Part shown: piece after piece, positions 42,799 to 51,764 of the stretch
How positions within the stretch are numbered: position 1 is the first letter of the stretch
How the letters are laid out: each line of letters begins with the position of its first letter
Source: Aquibacillus albus
GTDB lineage: Bacteria > Bacillota > Bacilli > Bacillales > Amphibacillaceae
Length of the DNA stretch: 64,000 nucleotides
Direction: 5' to 3'
Assembly: GCF_016908325.1 (NCBI RefSeq)
Contig: NZ_JAFBDR010000002.1
Coordinates: 1-64,000, forward strand
The notes under the pieces: generated by a model
What the model was told of the DNA's origin: nothing
Database searches by the model: none
What the model saw: only the letters and a program-made list of their open reading frames with translations
Position numbers and translations under genes: made by a program

Positions 42799-42930
42799 AT
42801 GGATAATACACACGATTTTGTAGAGAAGCTCCATGAAACGCAAGCAAAGGATGAGCAGAATAGACAAAAGCAAGGAAAAAGACTTCCAGCAAAAAAGCTT
42901 CCTAGCAAGCAACAAAAAAATAATCAATAA
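42799..42930 (+). CDS. DUF4023-like small protein
   Basis: A 43-residue basic, Gln/Lys-rich protein starting MDNTHDFVEKLHETQAKDEQ. It resembles the DUF4023 family of tiny Bacillaceae proteins of unknown function. ATG 42799 lies eight bases after AGGAGGT. The C-terminus (LPAKKLPSKQQKNNQ) is disordered-looking. It is followed by a GGGGTCTGACCCC repeat and a terminator. It starts 80 bases after the 42-bp array, which therefore lies in its promoter region. Confidence 0.75.
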   Translation: MDNTHDFVEKLHETQAKDEQNRQKQGKRLPAKKLPSKQQKNNQ

Positions 42931-42936
42931 ATGTTA

Positions 42937-42949
42937 GGGGTCTGACCCC
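42937..42949. repeat. GGGGTCTGACCCC palindrome
   Basis: An isolated copy of the dispersed 13-base element six bases after the DUF4023-like gene. Confidence 0.85.
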
Positions 42950-42963
42950 CGGATATAAAAATA

Positions 42964-42994
42964 AAAGAGAGGACCGACGTTGGATCCTCTCTTT
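42964..42994. terminator. Terminator between DUF4023-like and amidase genes
   Basis: AAAGAGAGGA (42964-42973) pairs with TCCTCTCTTT (42985-42994). On the minus strand a T-rich tail (TTTTATTTTTAT) follows, fitting the amidase gene; it may also serve the plus-strand gene. Confidence 0.8.
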
Positions 42995-43005
42995 CATTCA
43001 GATTG

Positions 43006-45150
43006 TTATTCTATTTCCATAGCGGCGCTTAAGAATGTTGCAAACTGTCCGCGTGTGACTGCTTCTTTTGGTCTAAAGTCATCGAATTGGTTTGTAATTC
43101 CCAATTCGGCAAGAATCGTTACACTTGCTTTATGAGATGCATCGACATTGTCTGTGTTAATATCCACGGACGAATCTCCGCTTGCCTCTAAATCGAGAGC
43201 ACTTACTAACACTGTTGCCATTTGCTCTCTTGTAAGTGCAGCACCATCCATGAAGCTGCCTGCACTTCCTTTAAAGATGCCAGCATGGTACGTTGATGCG
43301 ATCGCCTCGGCATAATAGTTACTAGGTGTAACATCATCAAAGTTCTCTAATACTCCATCAACATCCGTTGGAACAGTTAATTCCAGTGCCTTCATAAACA
43401 TTTGTGCAGCCTGTGAACGGCTAATTGTCTGATCTGAACGGAATTCACGTGTTCCATCTTCCAATGGATAACCATTGATGGCCTCTGCCCCAACTAAATC
43501 CATGATTGCCGGGAAGTGAGAGTTATTCGGTGTTAAGTCGGCAAAATCTGCTACTGTTTGAATTAATTTTGGAGCTGTACGATGATTCGTGGCTTGCTCA
43601 TAGTCATAAGCCATTCCAATCAATTTAGCTTCACTCCACATCTCACCGAAAAATGCCAATGCAAACGGTGATCCGTTTTCGTAATATCCAGCAGGAACCG
43701 TAACGAGTGGCAACCCACTGATGTTAATTTCAGATACTGTCGTGGCGCTAATTCTTCCTTCTTCAAGTGGAGGTGCCGCTGCTTCCGCTTGAGGATACAC
43801 AAATCCATCTAAATCGTGTTTCTCCATAACCTCATAAATAATACGTTGGTATTCACTTCGAACCTCTTTAAATGCCGTCAAATCAGGGAGTTCATCTGGA
43901 TTATCCTTTCCAGGAAGGTTAGCCCTAGAACTAAGCGGCCCACCTTCTACCCAAGGAACTTCTCCCGCTTTTTCAAATACGCTCTCTATAGAAAGAGTAT
44001 CGTCACTTGGATCTAAATTTTCTAAGTATTTTTCAAGGTCATAAAAAAATGATTCTCTACCTGAACTAGGTGCATTATCTGCGTATTCTATAAAACCCGA
44101 ACCAGCAAATGGATCTGTTACAACTTCAGCCCCTTGACTTTCTAACTCTTCAATAGCACGGGCATACAACTCCTGTGTTTCTTCTGACAGTTCCTCTGTA
44201 TTCCAGCTAAGCCCATATAATCCAAGGCGCTTCCCTTCGAGTGATTCCTCATCAAGGAATGCTGTATATCCATCTTCAGGGACATTGCCAATAGCTGCTT
44301 CTGTATTAACATCTGTTTCCCAGTAACCAGCAATGGAATCAAGCATTAAAGCTGCATCTTCAACTGTACGGGCATGCGGCCCCAGCACATCACGAGTGCT
44401 AGCAGAGAGTGGTGTAACACCGATAGTTGGCACTAGTCCAAACGATGGTTTAATACCAACTAATGCTTGTGCCGCAGCAGGGTTTTGAATCGATCCACCT
44501 GTTTCCTCCGCAATTCCTAGCATTGCAAAGTTGCCAGATACCGACATAGCTGTTCCACTACTACTACCACCGGGAGCAAGGGTTGGATTCACAGCATTAT
44601 ATGTCGGTCCAGCCCAACTTGTATTAGCATGTGTTCCTGATGCACTGAACGCTGGAATATTCGTTTTTCCTAGGATTATTGCACCAGCTTCCTTCAATCT
44701 AGTTACAATCGGAGCATCCATTGTTGGCATTAATTCAATACCACCAGCTTCCTTACTTAGTGGAGCCCATCCAAAAGTCGTCGGATAACCAGCAACATCA
44801 ACTGCTTCCTTTATAACAATCGGCACACCTGCTAGCGGGCCAAGTTCTGCTCCCTCCGCACGCAAACGATCAACTTCCTGTGCTTCTTCTAAAGCGTCCT
44901 CATTCATAAACGTAAATGCATTGTATGTATTTTCATAGATAGCGATTCGTTCTAGGTAAGCTTGTACAACTTCTTCCGTCGTATAATCCCCTTCTTCATA
45001 GCCAGTCATCAACTCATTAACTGTAATTTCTTCTAAGCTAAAAGAATCTTCTGCCGCAAAGACCGAACCTACAGGGGTTAAACCAGCAGTTGCAACGATA
45101 AAAATTGCTAAAATTAAAAAGATACGCTTAAGTACATTCGTTTTTTTCAA
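43006..45150 (-). CDS. Secreted amidase with C-terminal SLH domains
   Basis: A 714-residue exported enzyme. A signal peptide (about residues 1-32, cut after SVFAA) precedes an amidase-signature domain with the Ser-cisSer-Lys triad: Lys114 (VIKEAVD), Ser197 region (GGSSSGT) and Ser220 (TGGSIQNPA). Three S-layer-homology repeats cover about residues 535-714 (PAIMDLVGAEAINGYPLEDG, FDDVTPSNYYAEAI, VTRGQFATFLSAAMEIE) and would anchor it to pyruvylated wall polymer. The substrate is an unknown amide. The start is TTG 45150, seven bases after AAAGGGGA. A hairpin with a T-run lies in the leader. Confidence 0.9.
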   Translation of the reverse strand: MKKTNVLKRIFLILAIFIVATAGLTPVGSVFAAEDSFSLEEITVNELMTGYEEGDYTTEEVVQAYLERIAIYENTYNAFTFMNEDALEEAQEVDRLRAEGAELGPLAGVPIVIKEAVDVAGYPTTFGWAPLSKEAGGIELMPTMDAPIVTRLKEAGAIILGKTNIPAFSASGTHANTSWAGPTYNAVNPTLAPGGSSSGTAMSVSGNFAMLGIAEETGGSIQNPAAAQALVGIKPSFGLVPTIGVTPLSASTRDVLGPHARTVEDAALMLDSIAGYWETDVNTEAAIGNVPEDGYTAFLDEESLEGKRLGLYGLSWNTEELSEETQELYARAIEELESQGAEVVTDPFAGSGFIEYADNAPSSGRESFFYDLEKYLENLDPSDDTLSIESVFEKAGEVPWVEGGPLSSRANLPGKDNPDELPDLTAFKEVRSEYQRIIYEVMEKHDLDGFVYPQAEAAAPPLEEGRISATTVSEINISGLPLVTVPAGYYENGSPFALAFFGEMWSEAKLIGMAYDYEQATNHRTAPKLIQTVADFADLTPNNSHFPAIMDLVGAEAINGYPLEDGTREFRSDQTISRSQAAQMFMKALELTVPTDVDGVLENFDDVTPSNYYAEAIASTYHAGIFKGSAGSFMDGAALTREQMATVLVSALDLEASGDSSVDINTDNVDASHKASVTILAELGITNQFDDFRPKEAVTRGQFATFLSAAMEIE

Positions 45151-45200
45151 AAATTTGTCCCCTTTCGAAAAATGTTCTGGATAGCTTCGAGTGGAATGGT

Positions 45201-45240
45201 AAAAAATAAAAAAATGCGAATCTTGCGCTGATTTCGCATT
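45201..45240 (-). terminator. Terminator-like hairpin in the amidase leader
   Basis: On the minus strand AATGCGAA and TTCGCATT form an eight-base stem followed by TTTTTTATTTTTT. It lies 50-90 bases before the amidase start, on the same strand, with no gene upstream of it. Confidence 0.6.
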
Positions 45241-45461
45241 GCAAATAGATTATTCTCCCCTTCCCCTCTTTTTTTGTCTATTAAATACCTACCCTGTTTC
45301 GTACTTCGCTTTTCCTTTCTACATTTGATTTAAGAAGCGAAACTATCTATTTCTTCACCTCCATAGTTTTATTATTAATAGTTTGATAGACTTATACAAT
45401 GAAGTTGTTAGATAATCGAACATAAAAAGATATAAATAGTAGAATTTGCATGTTTTTTTGT

Positions 45462-45490
45462 AAAAAAACTGCCACTATTGTCTGTGACAG
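45462..45490 (-). terminator. Second minus-strand hairpin in the amidase/UPF0182 gap
   Basis: Minus-strand CTGTCAC and GTGGCAG pair (one G-U) and are followed by TTTTTTT. No protein gene precedes it on that strand; the gap 45151-45606 otherwise shows no supported ORF. Confidence 0.5.
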
Positions 45491-45606
45491 CAATTTTACA
45501 AATTAGGGTTAAACTCCTACTATGAATCTTACTTTTTTGTTCCATTATTCTACACAAAAATGAGAAGTTCAGTATAATGGTAGGGACAAAGTTAGAGGAG
45601 GTAATC

Positions 45607-48279
45607 ATGAATAATAGAATAATCAAAAAAGTCACGATCTTCGGTACGATATTAATGGTTTTAGCAGTGATTTTAATTTTCTCCACTAACACCATCGACC
45701 AGTGGCTGTGGATGAAGGATCTAAATTATGTATCGGTATTCACAACGATGTTTAGTGTCAGAATCATACTAATGGTGATAGGGTTTTTAATAAATTTTGT
45801 TTTGTGTTATATCGTTTTAAAAAACATTCAAAACATATATGTTAATCAAATGGAAATCAAAGAGATGAAAAATATTCCGCCATTTTTTATAAATGCAGGT
45901 GTATTCCTTTTTTCTTTGTTGATTGGTTTTACGGGATTGACATTAGGTGACAGATGGGAAGTAGTGCTAAAGTATTGGAAGCACCAGCCTTTTCATATCC
46001 AAGACCCATTTTTCGCCAAAGATGTTAGTTTCTATTTGTTTGAATTGCCATTTTATCAGATGGTTTTAAACGCACTCAGTGGATCAATCTTTTTTATGCT
46101 ATTTATCAGTGTTTTTGCCATGGGCTTTGTATTGTATCACCAAAAAAACCGAATGGCGCAAATCCAGCTCATGGTACTAGTTGGAATTTTTGGCGTTTTA
46201 TTAAGCATCAAGCAATTTTTAAAACCATACGAAACGCTCAGCACTGACCGCGTGAGTGGATTCCACCGAAGTGTTGTGGAAGGGCTAAGTTATACCGATG
46301 ATCTGATCAATATCCCGAAAGCATATATCATGGGTGTTTTCATTTTAATCATAACAATTGTTGTGTTATATGCCATTTACCAAGCAAAATGGAGGATGAT
46401 TGCAATCAGTATTGCATCATTCGTAGTGGTTGCCATTATCGGACAATTGGCTTCCGTTGTTGTGCAACAGTTTATCGTTTCTCCAAATGAGTTCGAAAAA
46501 GAAAAGCCATATCTTGAACATAATCTAAATTGGTCAAGACAAGCATATGGGCTCGATGACATTGAAAGCATCGAACACCCAGGAAGCCAGACATTTGACG
46601 CCGACATGGTGGAGCGCAACCAAATAACCATCGACAATATTCGAATCAATGATGCTCGCCCATTAAATGAAGTATATAACCAAAAACAAACGTTTCGAAC
46701 GTACTATCAATTTAATGACATGGATATTGACCGCTATGAAATTGACGGAAAATATCAACAAGTATTCATCGGGGCAAGAGAATTAAATACATCTGACCTT
46801 CCTGATCAAGCGCAGACATGGATCAACCAGAAGTTACGTTATACACATGGATATGGGGTTGCGATGAGTCACGTTAATACCATTGATTCGCAGGGGCAGC
46901 CTGATTATTTGATTGAAAACATCCCACCACAAGGTGCACTTGAGGTGACAAGACCAGAACTTTATTTTGGTGAAGAAGATTACGGCGATGTCATTGTCGG
47001 AACAAAAGTGGATGAATTTGATTACCCGGATGGGGAAAATAATCAGTCCACGCGATTTGAAGGAGACAGTGGAATTCCGTTAACAGGGATGCAAAAACTC
47101 TTTTATGCATGGAAAGATAAATCACTGCGGCTACTTGTGTCCGGTCAATTGACCGATGACAGCCGTTATTTAAGGACGAGAAATATTATAGATCGTGTGG
47201 ATCGCATTGCTCCATTTTTTGAATATGAGAAAGATCCATATCTAGTCATTCGTGATGATGGAACCCTTGTATGGGTGATTGATGCTTATTTAAGTGCAGA
47301 AAACTATCCATACAGTTCGTCCTATGAGAATGACCGAAATTATATTCGAAATAGTGTGAAGGTAACAGTTGATGCGTATACAGGTGATGTTCATTTTTAT
47401 GTCGTTGAAGAAGATGAGGCATTATTAAAGACTTATCAGAACATGCTGCCGGATTTATTTACAACCGACATTCCAGAAGATATCCAAAAGCATTTCCGTT
47501 ACCCAGAAAGGTTGTTTGGTATCCAGGCAGAGAAATATGGTACGTATCACATGTCAAATCTCGAAGTATTTTATAACAGAGAAGATGTCTGGCAGATTCC
47601 AACAGAAAAGTATTACGACAATGATATCACGATGGAACCTTATTATTTAACGATGAAGCTACAGGAGGAAGAAAAAGAAGAATTCGTACTCACCATGCCG
47701 TTTACACCGAGAAACAGGCAGAACATGATTGCCTGGATGGGTGTTCGAAATGACGGGGACAACTACGGTGATATATTCGTTTACCGTTTTCCAAAGCAAA
47801 AAAATGTTTATGGTCCACAGCAAATTGAAAACAGGATCAATCAAGACAGCGTGATTTCCCAGGAGTTAAACTTATGGTCGCAAGGTGGTTCGAGAGCTAT
47901 TCGCGGAAACCTCATCACAATTCCAATCGAAGATACGGTTATCTATGTTGAACCGATTTATATTGAATCAAACAACGAGACGGCGCTTCCGGAAGTTAAA
48001 CGAATTGTCGTTGCTTATGATGATTATATCGTGATGGAACGGACAATCGAAGCAGCATTCGAAAGACTTTTGGAACAGGTTAAGTCAGGGATTCCGCAAG
48101 TACCAGTTGATGACGCCGATGAGGTTGAGGACCCAGATGAGCTCTTAAGTGCCGAAGAAAAGTTGGAAGAATTGGCAGAGCTTTTCAAGGAATATGAAGA
48201 TGCATTAGCAGAACGTGAATGGGAACAAGCAGCAAGTATTCTAAGACAAATTGAAAATGAATTAGATTTGGAAGAATAA
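45607..48279 (+). CDS. UPF0182 (COG1615) membrane protein
   Basis: An 890-residue protein of the UPF0182 family. Seven hydrophobic helices occupy about residues 1-300; a large, acidic extracytoplasmic domain fills the rest. Family strings include WLWMKDLNY, LGDRWEVVLKYW, DPFFAKDVSFYLFELPFY and TGMQKLFYAWKDKSLRLLVSGQ. The C-terminal tail (about 835-890) is a charged helix, ELAELFKEYEDALAEREWEQ. Function is unknown. ATG 45607 follows AGAGGAGGTAATC. It is monocistronic with a strong terminator. Confidence 0.93.
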   Translation: MNNRIIKKVTIFGTILMVLAVILIFSTNTIDQWLWMKDLNYVSVFTTMFSVRIILMVIGFLINFVLCYIVLKNIQNIYVNQMEIKEMKNIPPFFINAGVFLFSLLIGFTGLTLGDRWEVVLKYWKHQPFHIQDPFFAKDVSFYLFELPFYQMVLNALSGSIFFMLFISVFAMGFVLYHQKNRMAQIQLMVLVGIFGVLLSIKQFLKPYETLSTDRVSGFHRSVVEGLSYTDDLINIPKAYIMGVFILIITIVVLYAIYQAKWRMIAISIASFVVVAIIGQLASVVVQQFIVSPNEFEKEKPYLEHNLNWSRQAYGLDDIESIEHPGSQTFDADMVERNQITIDNIRINDARPLNEVYNQKQTFRTYYQFNDMDIDRYEIDGKYQQVFIGARELNTSDLPDQAQTWINQKLRYTHGYGVAMSHVNTIDSQGQPDYLIENIPPQGALEVTRPELYFGEEDYGDVIVGTKVDEFDYPDGENNQSTRFEGDSGIPLTGMQKLFYAWKDKSLRLLVSGQLTDDSRYLRTRNIIDRVDRIAPFFEYEKDPYLVIRDDGTLVWVIDAYLSAENYPYSSSYENDRNYIRNSVKVTVDAYTGDVHFYVVEEDEALLKTYQNMLPDLFTTDIPEDIQKHFRYPERLFGIQAEKYGTYHMSNLEVFYNREDVWQIPTEKYYDNDITMEPYYLTMKLQEEEKEEFVLTMPFTPRNRQNMIAWMGVRNDGDNYGDIFVYRFPKQKNVYGPQQIENRINQDSVISQELNLWSQGGSRAIRGNLITIPIEDTVIYVEPIYIESNNETALPEVKRIVVAYDDYIVMERTIEAAFERLLEQVKSGIPQVPVDDADEVEDPDELLSAEEKLEELAELFKEYEDALAEREWEQAASILRQIENELDLEE

Positions 48280-48344
48280 GTTATAGCTATTTTATATTCA
48301 CAACCATTCTTTAAGGTTGTAGCTATTTCCTCAACTAAATTACA

Positions 48345-48381
48345 AACGCATGGATGGATGTATTTATCCATGCGTTTTTTT
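48345..48381 (+). terminator. Terminator of the UPF0182 gene
   Basis: AACGCATGGAT (48345-48355) pairs with ATCCATGCGTT (48366-48376), followed by TTTTTTT. A smaller hairpin (ACAACC/GGTTGT) precedes it at about 48300-48320. Confidence 0.88.
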
Positions 48382-48524
48382 GTGTTTAAGTGTGTTTTTT
48401 TTACATTTATTTGAAATAATAAAAATATCGGAAGAGGGTTCAAAACGAGCAAGGTTCTAGGAACAATACAATCTCATAATAACGTTGGTCGGCGCTCGCT
48501 TTACCAAGGTAAGAACGTTGGACT

Positions 48525-49439
48525 TCAACTTCCTTTAACAGCTTCATCCAAAAAGTCATCTATATTTATCAGGTAATCTTGATTGGAAAGGTGATTTTTT
48601 ACATGTCCTCCTTTACTCGTAATCCATAATTTCTTCACTCCTTGATATGCTTGATGCATTCGAACCGAACACGTATGTGGAACTTTTTCGTCGTTTTGGT
48701 TGTGTATGAAATAGACTGGACAATTAATTTTGTCTAGACTTTTAGATGGATTTACCATTCTCGGGTGATAGCCTAAGCTAAGGATAGGAAAGAAAAATAG
48801 GATAAACGGATTTACGAGTTTAGGAAGGTTTGTCCATTCAGACAAGCAATCATCTAAATACGTTTCTAAATTATCAAATGCACTGTCAGCGATGATTGCA
48901 TCCACATTTTCTTTAGCTGCAGCCATAATGGCGCAAGCTCCACCAGTGGACCAGCCCATTAAAATGATTTTTTTATACGTCATATTGCGTTTGATATATT
49001 GGATGGCTCCAATAAGATCTTTGGATTCCAAAGCACCAACAGTGGATTTGTTTCCTTCTGATTCTCCGCAATTGCGATAGTCGAAGGATAAGACGTTATA
49101 GCCTTTTTCGACATAATGTTTTGCTAATTTTAAAGAGTTAATTGGTGATTTTGTTCGACTTCCACGGTAACCATGAGAAAAAATAATCGTTCCGACTGGA
49201 TTAGCAGCTTCCATCAACCAGCCTTTTAAATTTGTTTTATGATCAGCGCTTTTAAACACGATATCTTGAAAAGTCATGCCATGTTTTGCTGGATTTCCTT
49301 TTACTTTATTCCGTTTAGGATGAGTTAATCCCCAAGCAACTACCAAGCCAATGACAGCTAATATTGGTGAGAAAATAATTTGAAGAATAAGCTCATGCAA
49401 TTTTTGCTTTGGTAGAGTATCGACTGTTTTTAAATCCAC
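48525..49439 (-). CDS. Alpha/beta hydrolase, membrane-anchored
   Basis: A serine hydrolase of 304 residues with an N-terminal transmembrane helix (about 20-38) and an alpha/beta-hydrolase domain. The nucleophile is Ser164 in MGWSTGG, with Asp250 (NQNDEKVP) and His279 (KGGHVKNH). The oxyanion region is FSHGYRGSR. It resembles the YqkD-type group of Firmicutes; the substrate is unknown. GTG 49439 is chosen because GGAGGA lies seven bases before it, while the ATG at 49454 overlaps this site. Confidence 0.87.
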   Translation of the reverse strand: MDLKTVDTLPKQKLHELILQIIFSPILAVIGLVVAWGLTHPKRNKVKGNPAKHGMTFQDIVFKSADHKTNLKGWLMEAANPVGTIIFSHGYRGSRTKSPINSLKLAKHYVEKGYNVLSFDYRNCGESEGNKSTVGALESKDLIGAIQYIKRNMTYKKIILMGWSTGGACAIMAAAKENVDAIIADSAFDNLETYLDDCLSEWTNLPKLVNPFILFFFPILSLGYHPRMVNPSKSLDKINCPVYFIHNQNDEKVPHTCSVRMHQAYQGVKKLWITSKGGHVKNHLSNQDYLINIDDFLDEAVKGS

Positions 49440-49670
49440 TGACTTCCTCCTCATCTACATTTCGACACCGGCTAAAGTTTTCACTTATCGGTTTCCAAAA
49501 TAAGGTAACCATTCAACAAGTTTATTTTACTACATTTTCGACAATCCTCAACAAGTGTGTTAGTAAAGTTAACAATAATTTAACAATTCTTTTCCATACA
49601 GTACTTATCAGTATCTCGTAATTAGGACATTGGCTGTTTTACTTTGGGGATAGGTAAAGGTAAGCTTGGG

Positions 49671-49845
49671 TGCGATGCGCATAAGTAGTTCGATCGTAAG
49701 AGGAAATCATCAATCCGTGCGCATAAAACATATATAGTTGAGAGTAATTCCTCTGGGGGTGCGCATAAGTCATTCAATGGTAAGAATAAACCTGTGAAAA
49801 CTGCGCATAAACCTCCCACAGTAAAAGTAAATCAGTTAAAATGAG
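49671..49845. repeat. 42-bp tandem repeat array 3 (degenerate)
   Basis: GCGCATAA recurs at 49677, 49719, 49761 and 49803, exactly 42 bp apart, each followed about 20 bases later by a (G)AGAGTAA-like box. Same strand and layout as arrays 1 and 2 but more eroded. It ends 15 bases before a cluster of GGGGTC-type palindromes. Confidence 0.85.
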
Positions 49846-49859
49846 AGCATGGGTGAAGA

Positions 49860-50008
49860 GGGGTCTGACCCCGGGTGTGGACAGATTAGGGATTTTGTCC
49901 TCCCTGTGTGGACAGGGGGTCTGACCCCCAGTGGATGTGACCCCTGGGGATGGTGTCCTCTGTATGAAGACAAAATGGTCATTTTGTCCACAAGCGGGGT
50001 CAGACCCC
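49860..50008. repeat. Cluster of three GGGGTC(A/T)GACCCC palindromes and a GACAAAATG hairpin
   Basis: Palindromes at 49860-49872, 49916-49928 and 49996-50008. Between them GACAAAATG (49969-49977) faces CATTTTGTC (49980-49988), and GATTTTGTCCTCCC occurs at 49901-49914. The GACAAAAT module next to the GGGGTC module recurs at 54.2 and 39.6 kb. The last palindrome ends 24 bases before the lytS start. Confidence 0.88.
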
Positions 50009-50031
50009 TTTTACAATAAAGGAGACTTTTT

Positions 50032-51762
50032 ATGGTTTATCTTTTTATTATGATGTTGGAGCGTTTGGGAATTATTGTTACGATTGCTTTTGTGCTGACG
50101 AGGTTTTCGTTTTTTCAGGATTTGATTTATCAAGATAAATTACGTAAAAACCAGCAATTCGTAGCGATCGTATTTTTTGGTATTTTTGGTATAATCGGGA
50201 CCTATTTAGGTGTGGCGATGAACACAGAGACCGACGCTTTTAACCGGATGGCTGTTGAAATATCTCAGGAGGAAGCGATCGCAAATTCTAGAGTGATTGG
50301 AATTGTCATCGCTGGATTGCTCGGTGGGTACAAAATGGGGATTGGTGCTGGACTAATTGCTGGTATTCACCGCTTTACACTGGGAGGGTTTACTGGATTT
50401 TCTTGCGGACTAGCTGCTGTTGCTGCTGGTATGATAGCAGGTGCTTTCTACAAAAGAAACAAGAAAATAAGCTTAAGTCTTGCCTTCTCCGTTGGTGCAC
50501 TAGCAGAAGCTGTTCAGATGGTATTAATTTTATTACTTGCTAGGCCTTTTGAAAATGCGATGCACTTGGTTGAAATCATTGGTTTTCCTATGGTCATCGC
50601 AAATGGTGTAGGTTCTGCCCTGTTTATTCTTATCACCAGAAATGTTGTGAATGATAAAGAAAAAGTTGGTGCACTTCAAGCTCAGAAGACGTTTCGGATT
50701 GCCGATCAAACACTTGTCCACCTTCGTCAAGGAATGAATAACAAATCAACACTAGCCGTTTGCAACATCCTTTATAAGGAATTACAGCCTAGCGCTGTGG
50801 CAATCACGGACAAGTCAAACATTCTTGCCCATGTTGGTCTTGCAGATGATCATCATCGTGCGAATAGCCCGCTTCAAACGGATGCTACAAAAGAAGTGAT
50901 TCAACATGGGGAGTTAGTTGTTGCAGATAATGATTCGATTCATTGTAAAAACAGAAACTGCCCACTTATCGCAGCTGTTATTGCCCCATTAAAGCAAAAT
51001 GAACAAACGGTTGGAACGATTAAATTTTATTTTCAATCGGAAAAAGAAATAACAAGTGTCATCTTGGAAGTAATTTCTGGATTAAGCAAGCTGTTAAGCA
51101 ATCAACTGGAATTAGCTGAAGCTCAGCGTGCTTACCAGCTGGCCAAAGAGGCTGAAATAAAAGCTTTACAAGCACAAATCAGCCCTCATTTTCTATTTAA
51201 TTCATTAAATACGGTCGTTTCGCTTATTCGAATTGATCCAACAAAAGCACGGAGGCTGTTAGTATCTCTTTCCCAATTTTTACGACAAAATTTAAGTGTG
51301 ACGACAAAAGATATGGTGTCCTTAAAACAAGAGCTGGACCATGTCAAAGCCTATCTGACCATCGAGGAGACTCGATTTGTCGACCGCTTAAAAGTTGACT
51401 ACGAAATTGATGAGCGTGTATTCGCAGCAACCATACCGCCACTTACATTACAGCCATTGGTAGAAAACGCGATTAAGCATGGCTTTAAAAACAAAGATGA
51501 GGATTGTTTCATCTTTATTTCAATGATTGATTGTGGTGAAAAAATCAAAATTATTGTAGCAGATAATGGAGAAGGAATAAGCCGTGGTCGATTACGAGAG
51601 CTAGGAACAGAGCCAATGACGTCTGATACTGGAACTGGATTAGGTTTATACAATGTCAATCGGCGTCTGCGTTTAATTTTTGGAGAAGACGCGAAGCTGC
51701 ATATAAACAGTGATTCAACAGGAACAGAAATTACTTTTTTTATACCAAAACTGGAGGTGTGA
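50032..51762 (+). CDS. lytS: LytS-type sensor histidine kinase
   Basis: A 576-residue membrane sensor. The N-terminal 5TM receptor (5TMR_LYT; about residues 1-200, with GLLGGYKMGIGAGLIAGIHR) precedes a GAF domain (about 215-360). A HisKA_LytS domain has acceptor His386 in QISPHFLFNSLNT, and the HATPase includes ENAIKHGF and DNGEGI...GTGLGLYNV. LytS-family kinases in Bacillaceae and enterobacteria sense pyruvate or related signals. ATAAAGGAGACTTTTT precedes ATG. The regulator gene follows two bases after the stop. Confidence 0.93.
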   Translation: MVYLFIMMLERLGIIVTIAFVLTRFSFFQDLIYQDKLRKNQQFVAIVFFGIFGIIGTYLGVAMNTETDAFNRMAVEISQEEAIANSRVIGIVIAGLLGGYKMGIGAGLIAGIHRFTLGGFTGFSCGLAAVAAGMIAGAFYKRNKKISLSLAFSVGALAEAVQMVLILLLARPFENAMHLVEIIGFPMVIANGVGSALFILITRNVVNDKEKVGALQAQKTFRIADQTLVHLRQGMNNKSTLAVCNILYKELQPSAVAITDKSNILAHVGLADDHHRANSPLQTDATKEVIQHGELVVADNDSIHCKNRNCPLIAAVIAPLKQNEQTVGTIKFYFQSEKEITSVILEVISGLSKLLSNQLELAEAQRAYQLAKEAEIKALQAQISPHFLFNSLNTVVSLIRIDPTKARRLLVSLSQFLRQNLSVTTKDMVSLKQELDHVKAYLTIEETRFVDRLKVDYEIDERVFAATIPPLTLQPLVENAIKHGFKNKDEDCFIFISMIDCGEKIKIIVADNGEGISRGRLRELGTEPMTSDTGTGLGLYNVNRRLRLIFGEDAKLHINSDSTGTEITFFIPKLEV

Positions 51763-51764
51763 TC

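Noticed and set aside
45241-45400. T-box or other known riboswitch before the amidase
   Set aside because: No GGGTGGNACCGCG-type element or other recognisable riboswitch core was seen, only hairpins.
45408-45695. Minus-strand open frame rich in Ile/Phe
   Set aside because: It overlaps the start of the UPF0182 gene and lacks a ribosome site; its composition reflects AT-rich DNA.
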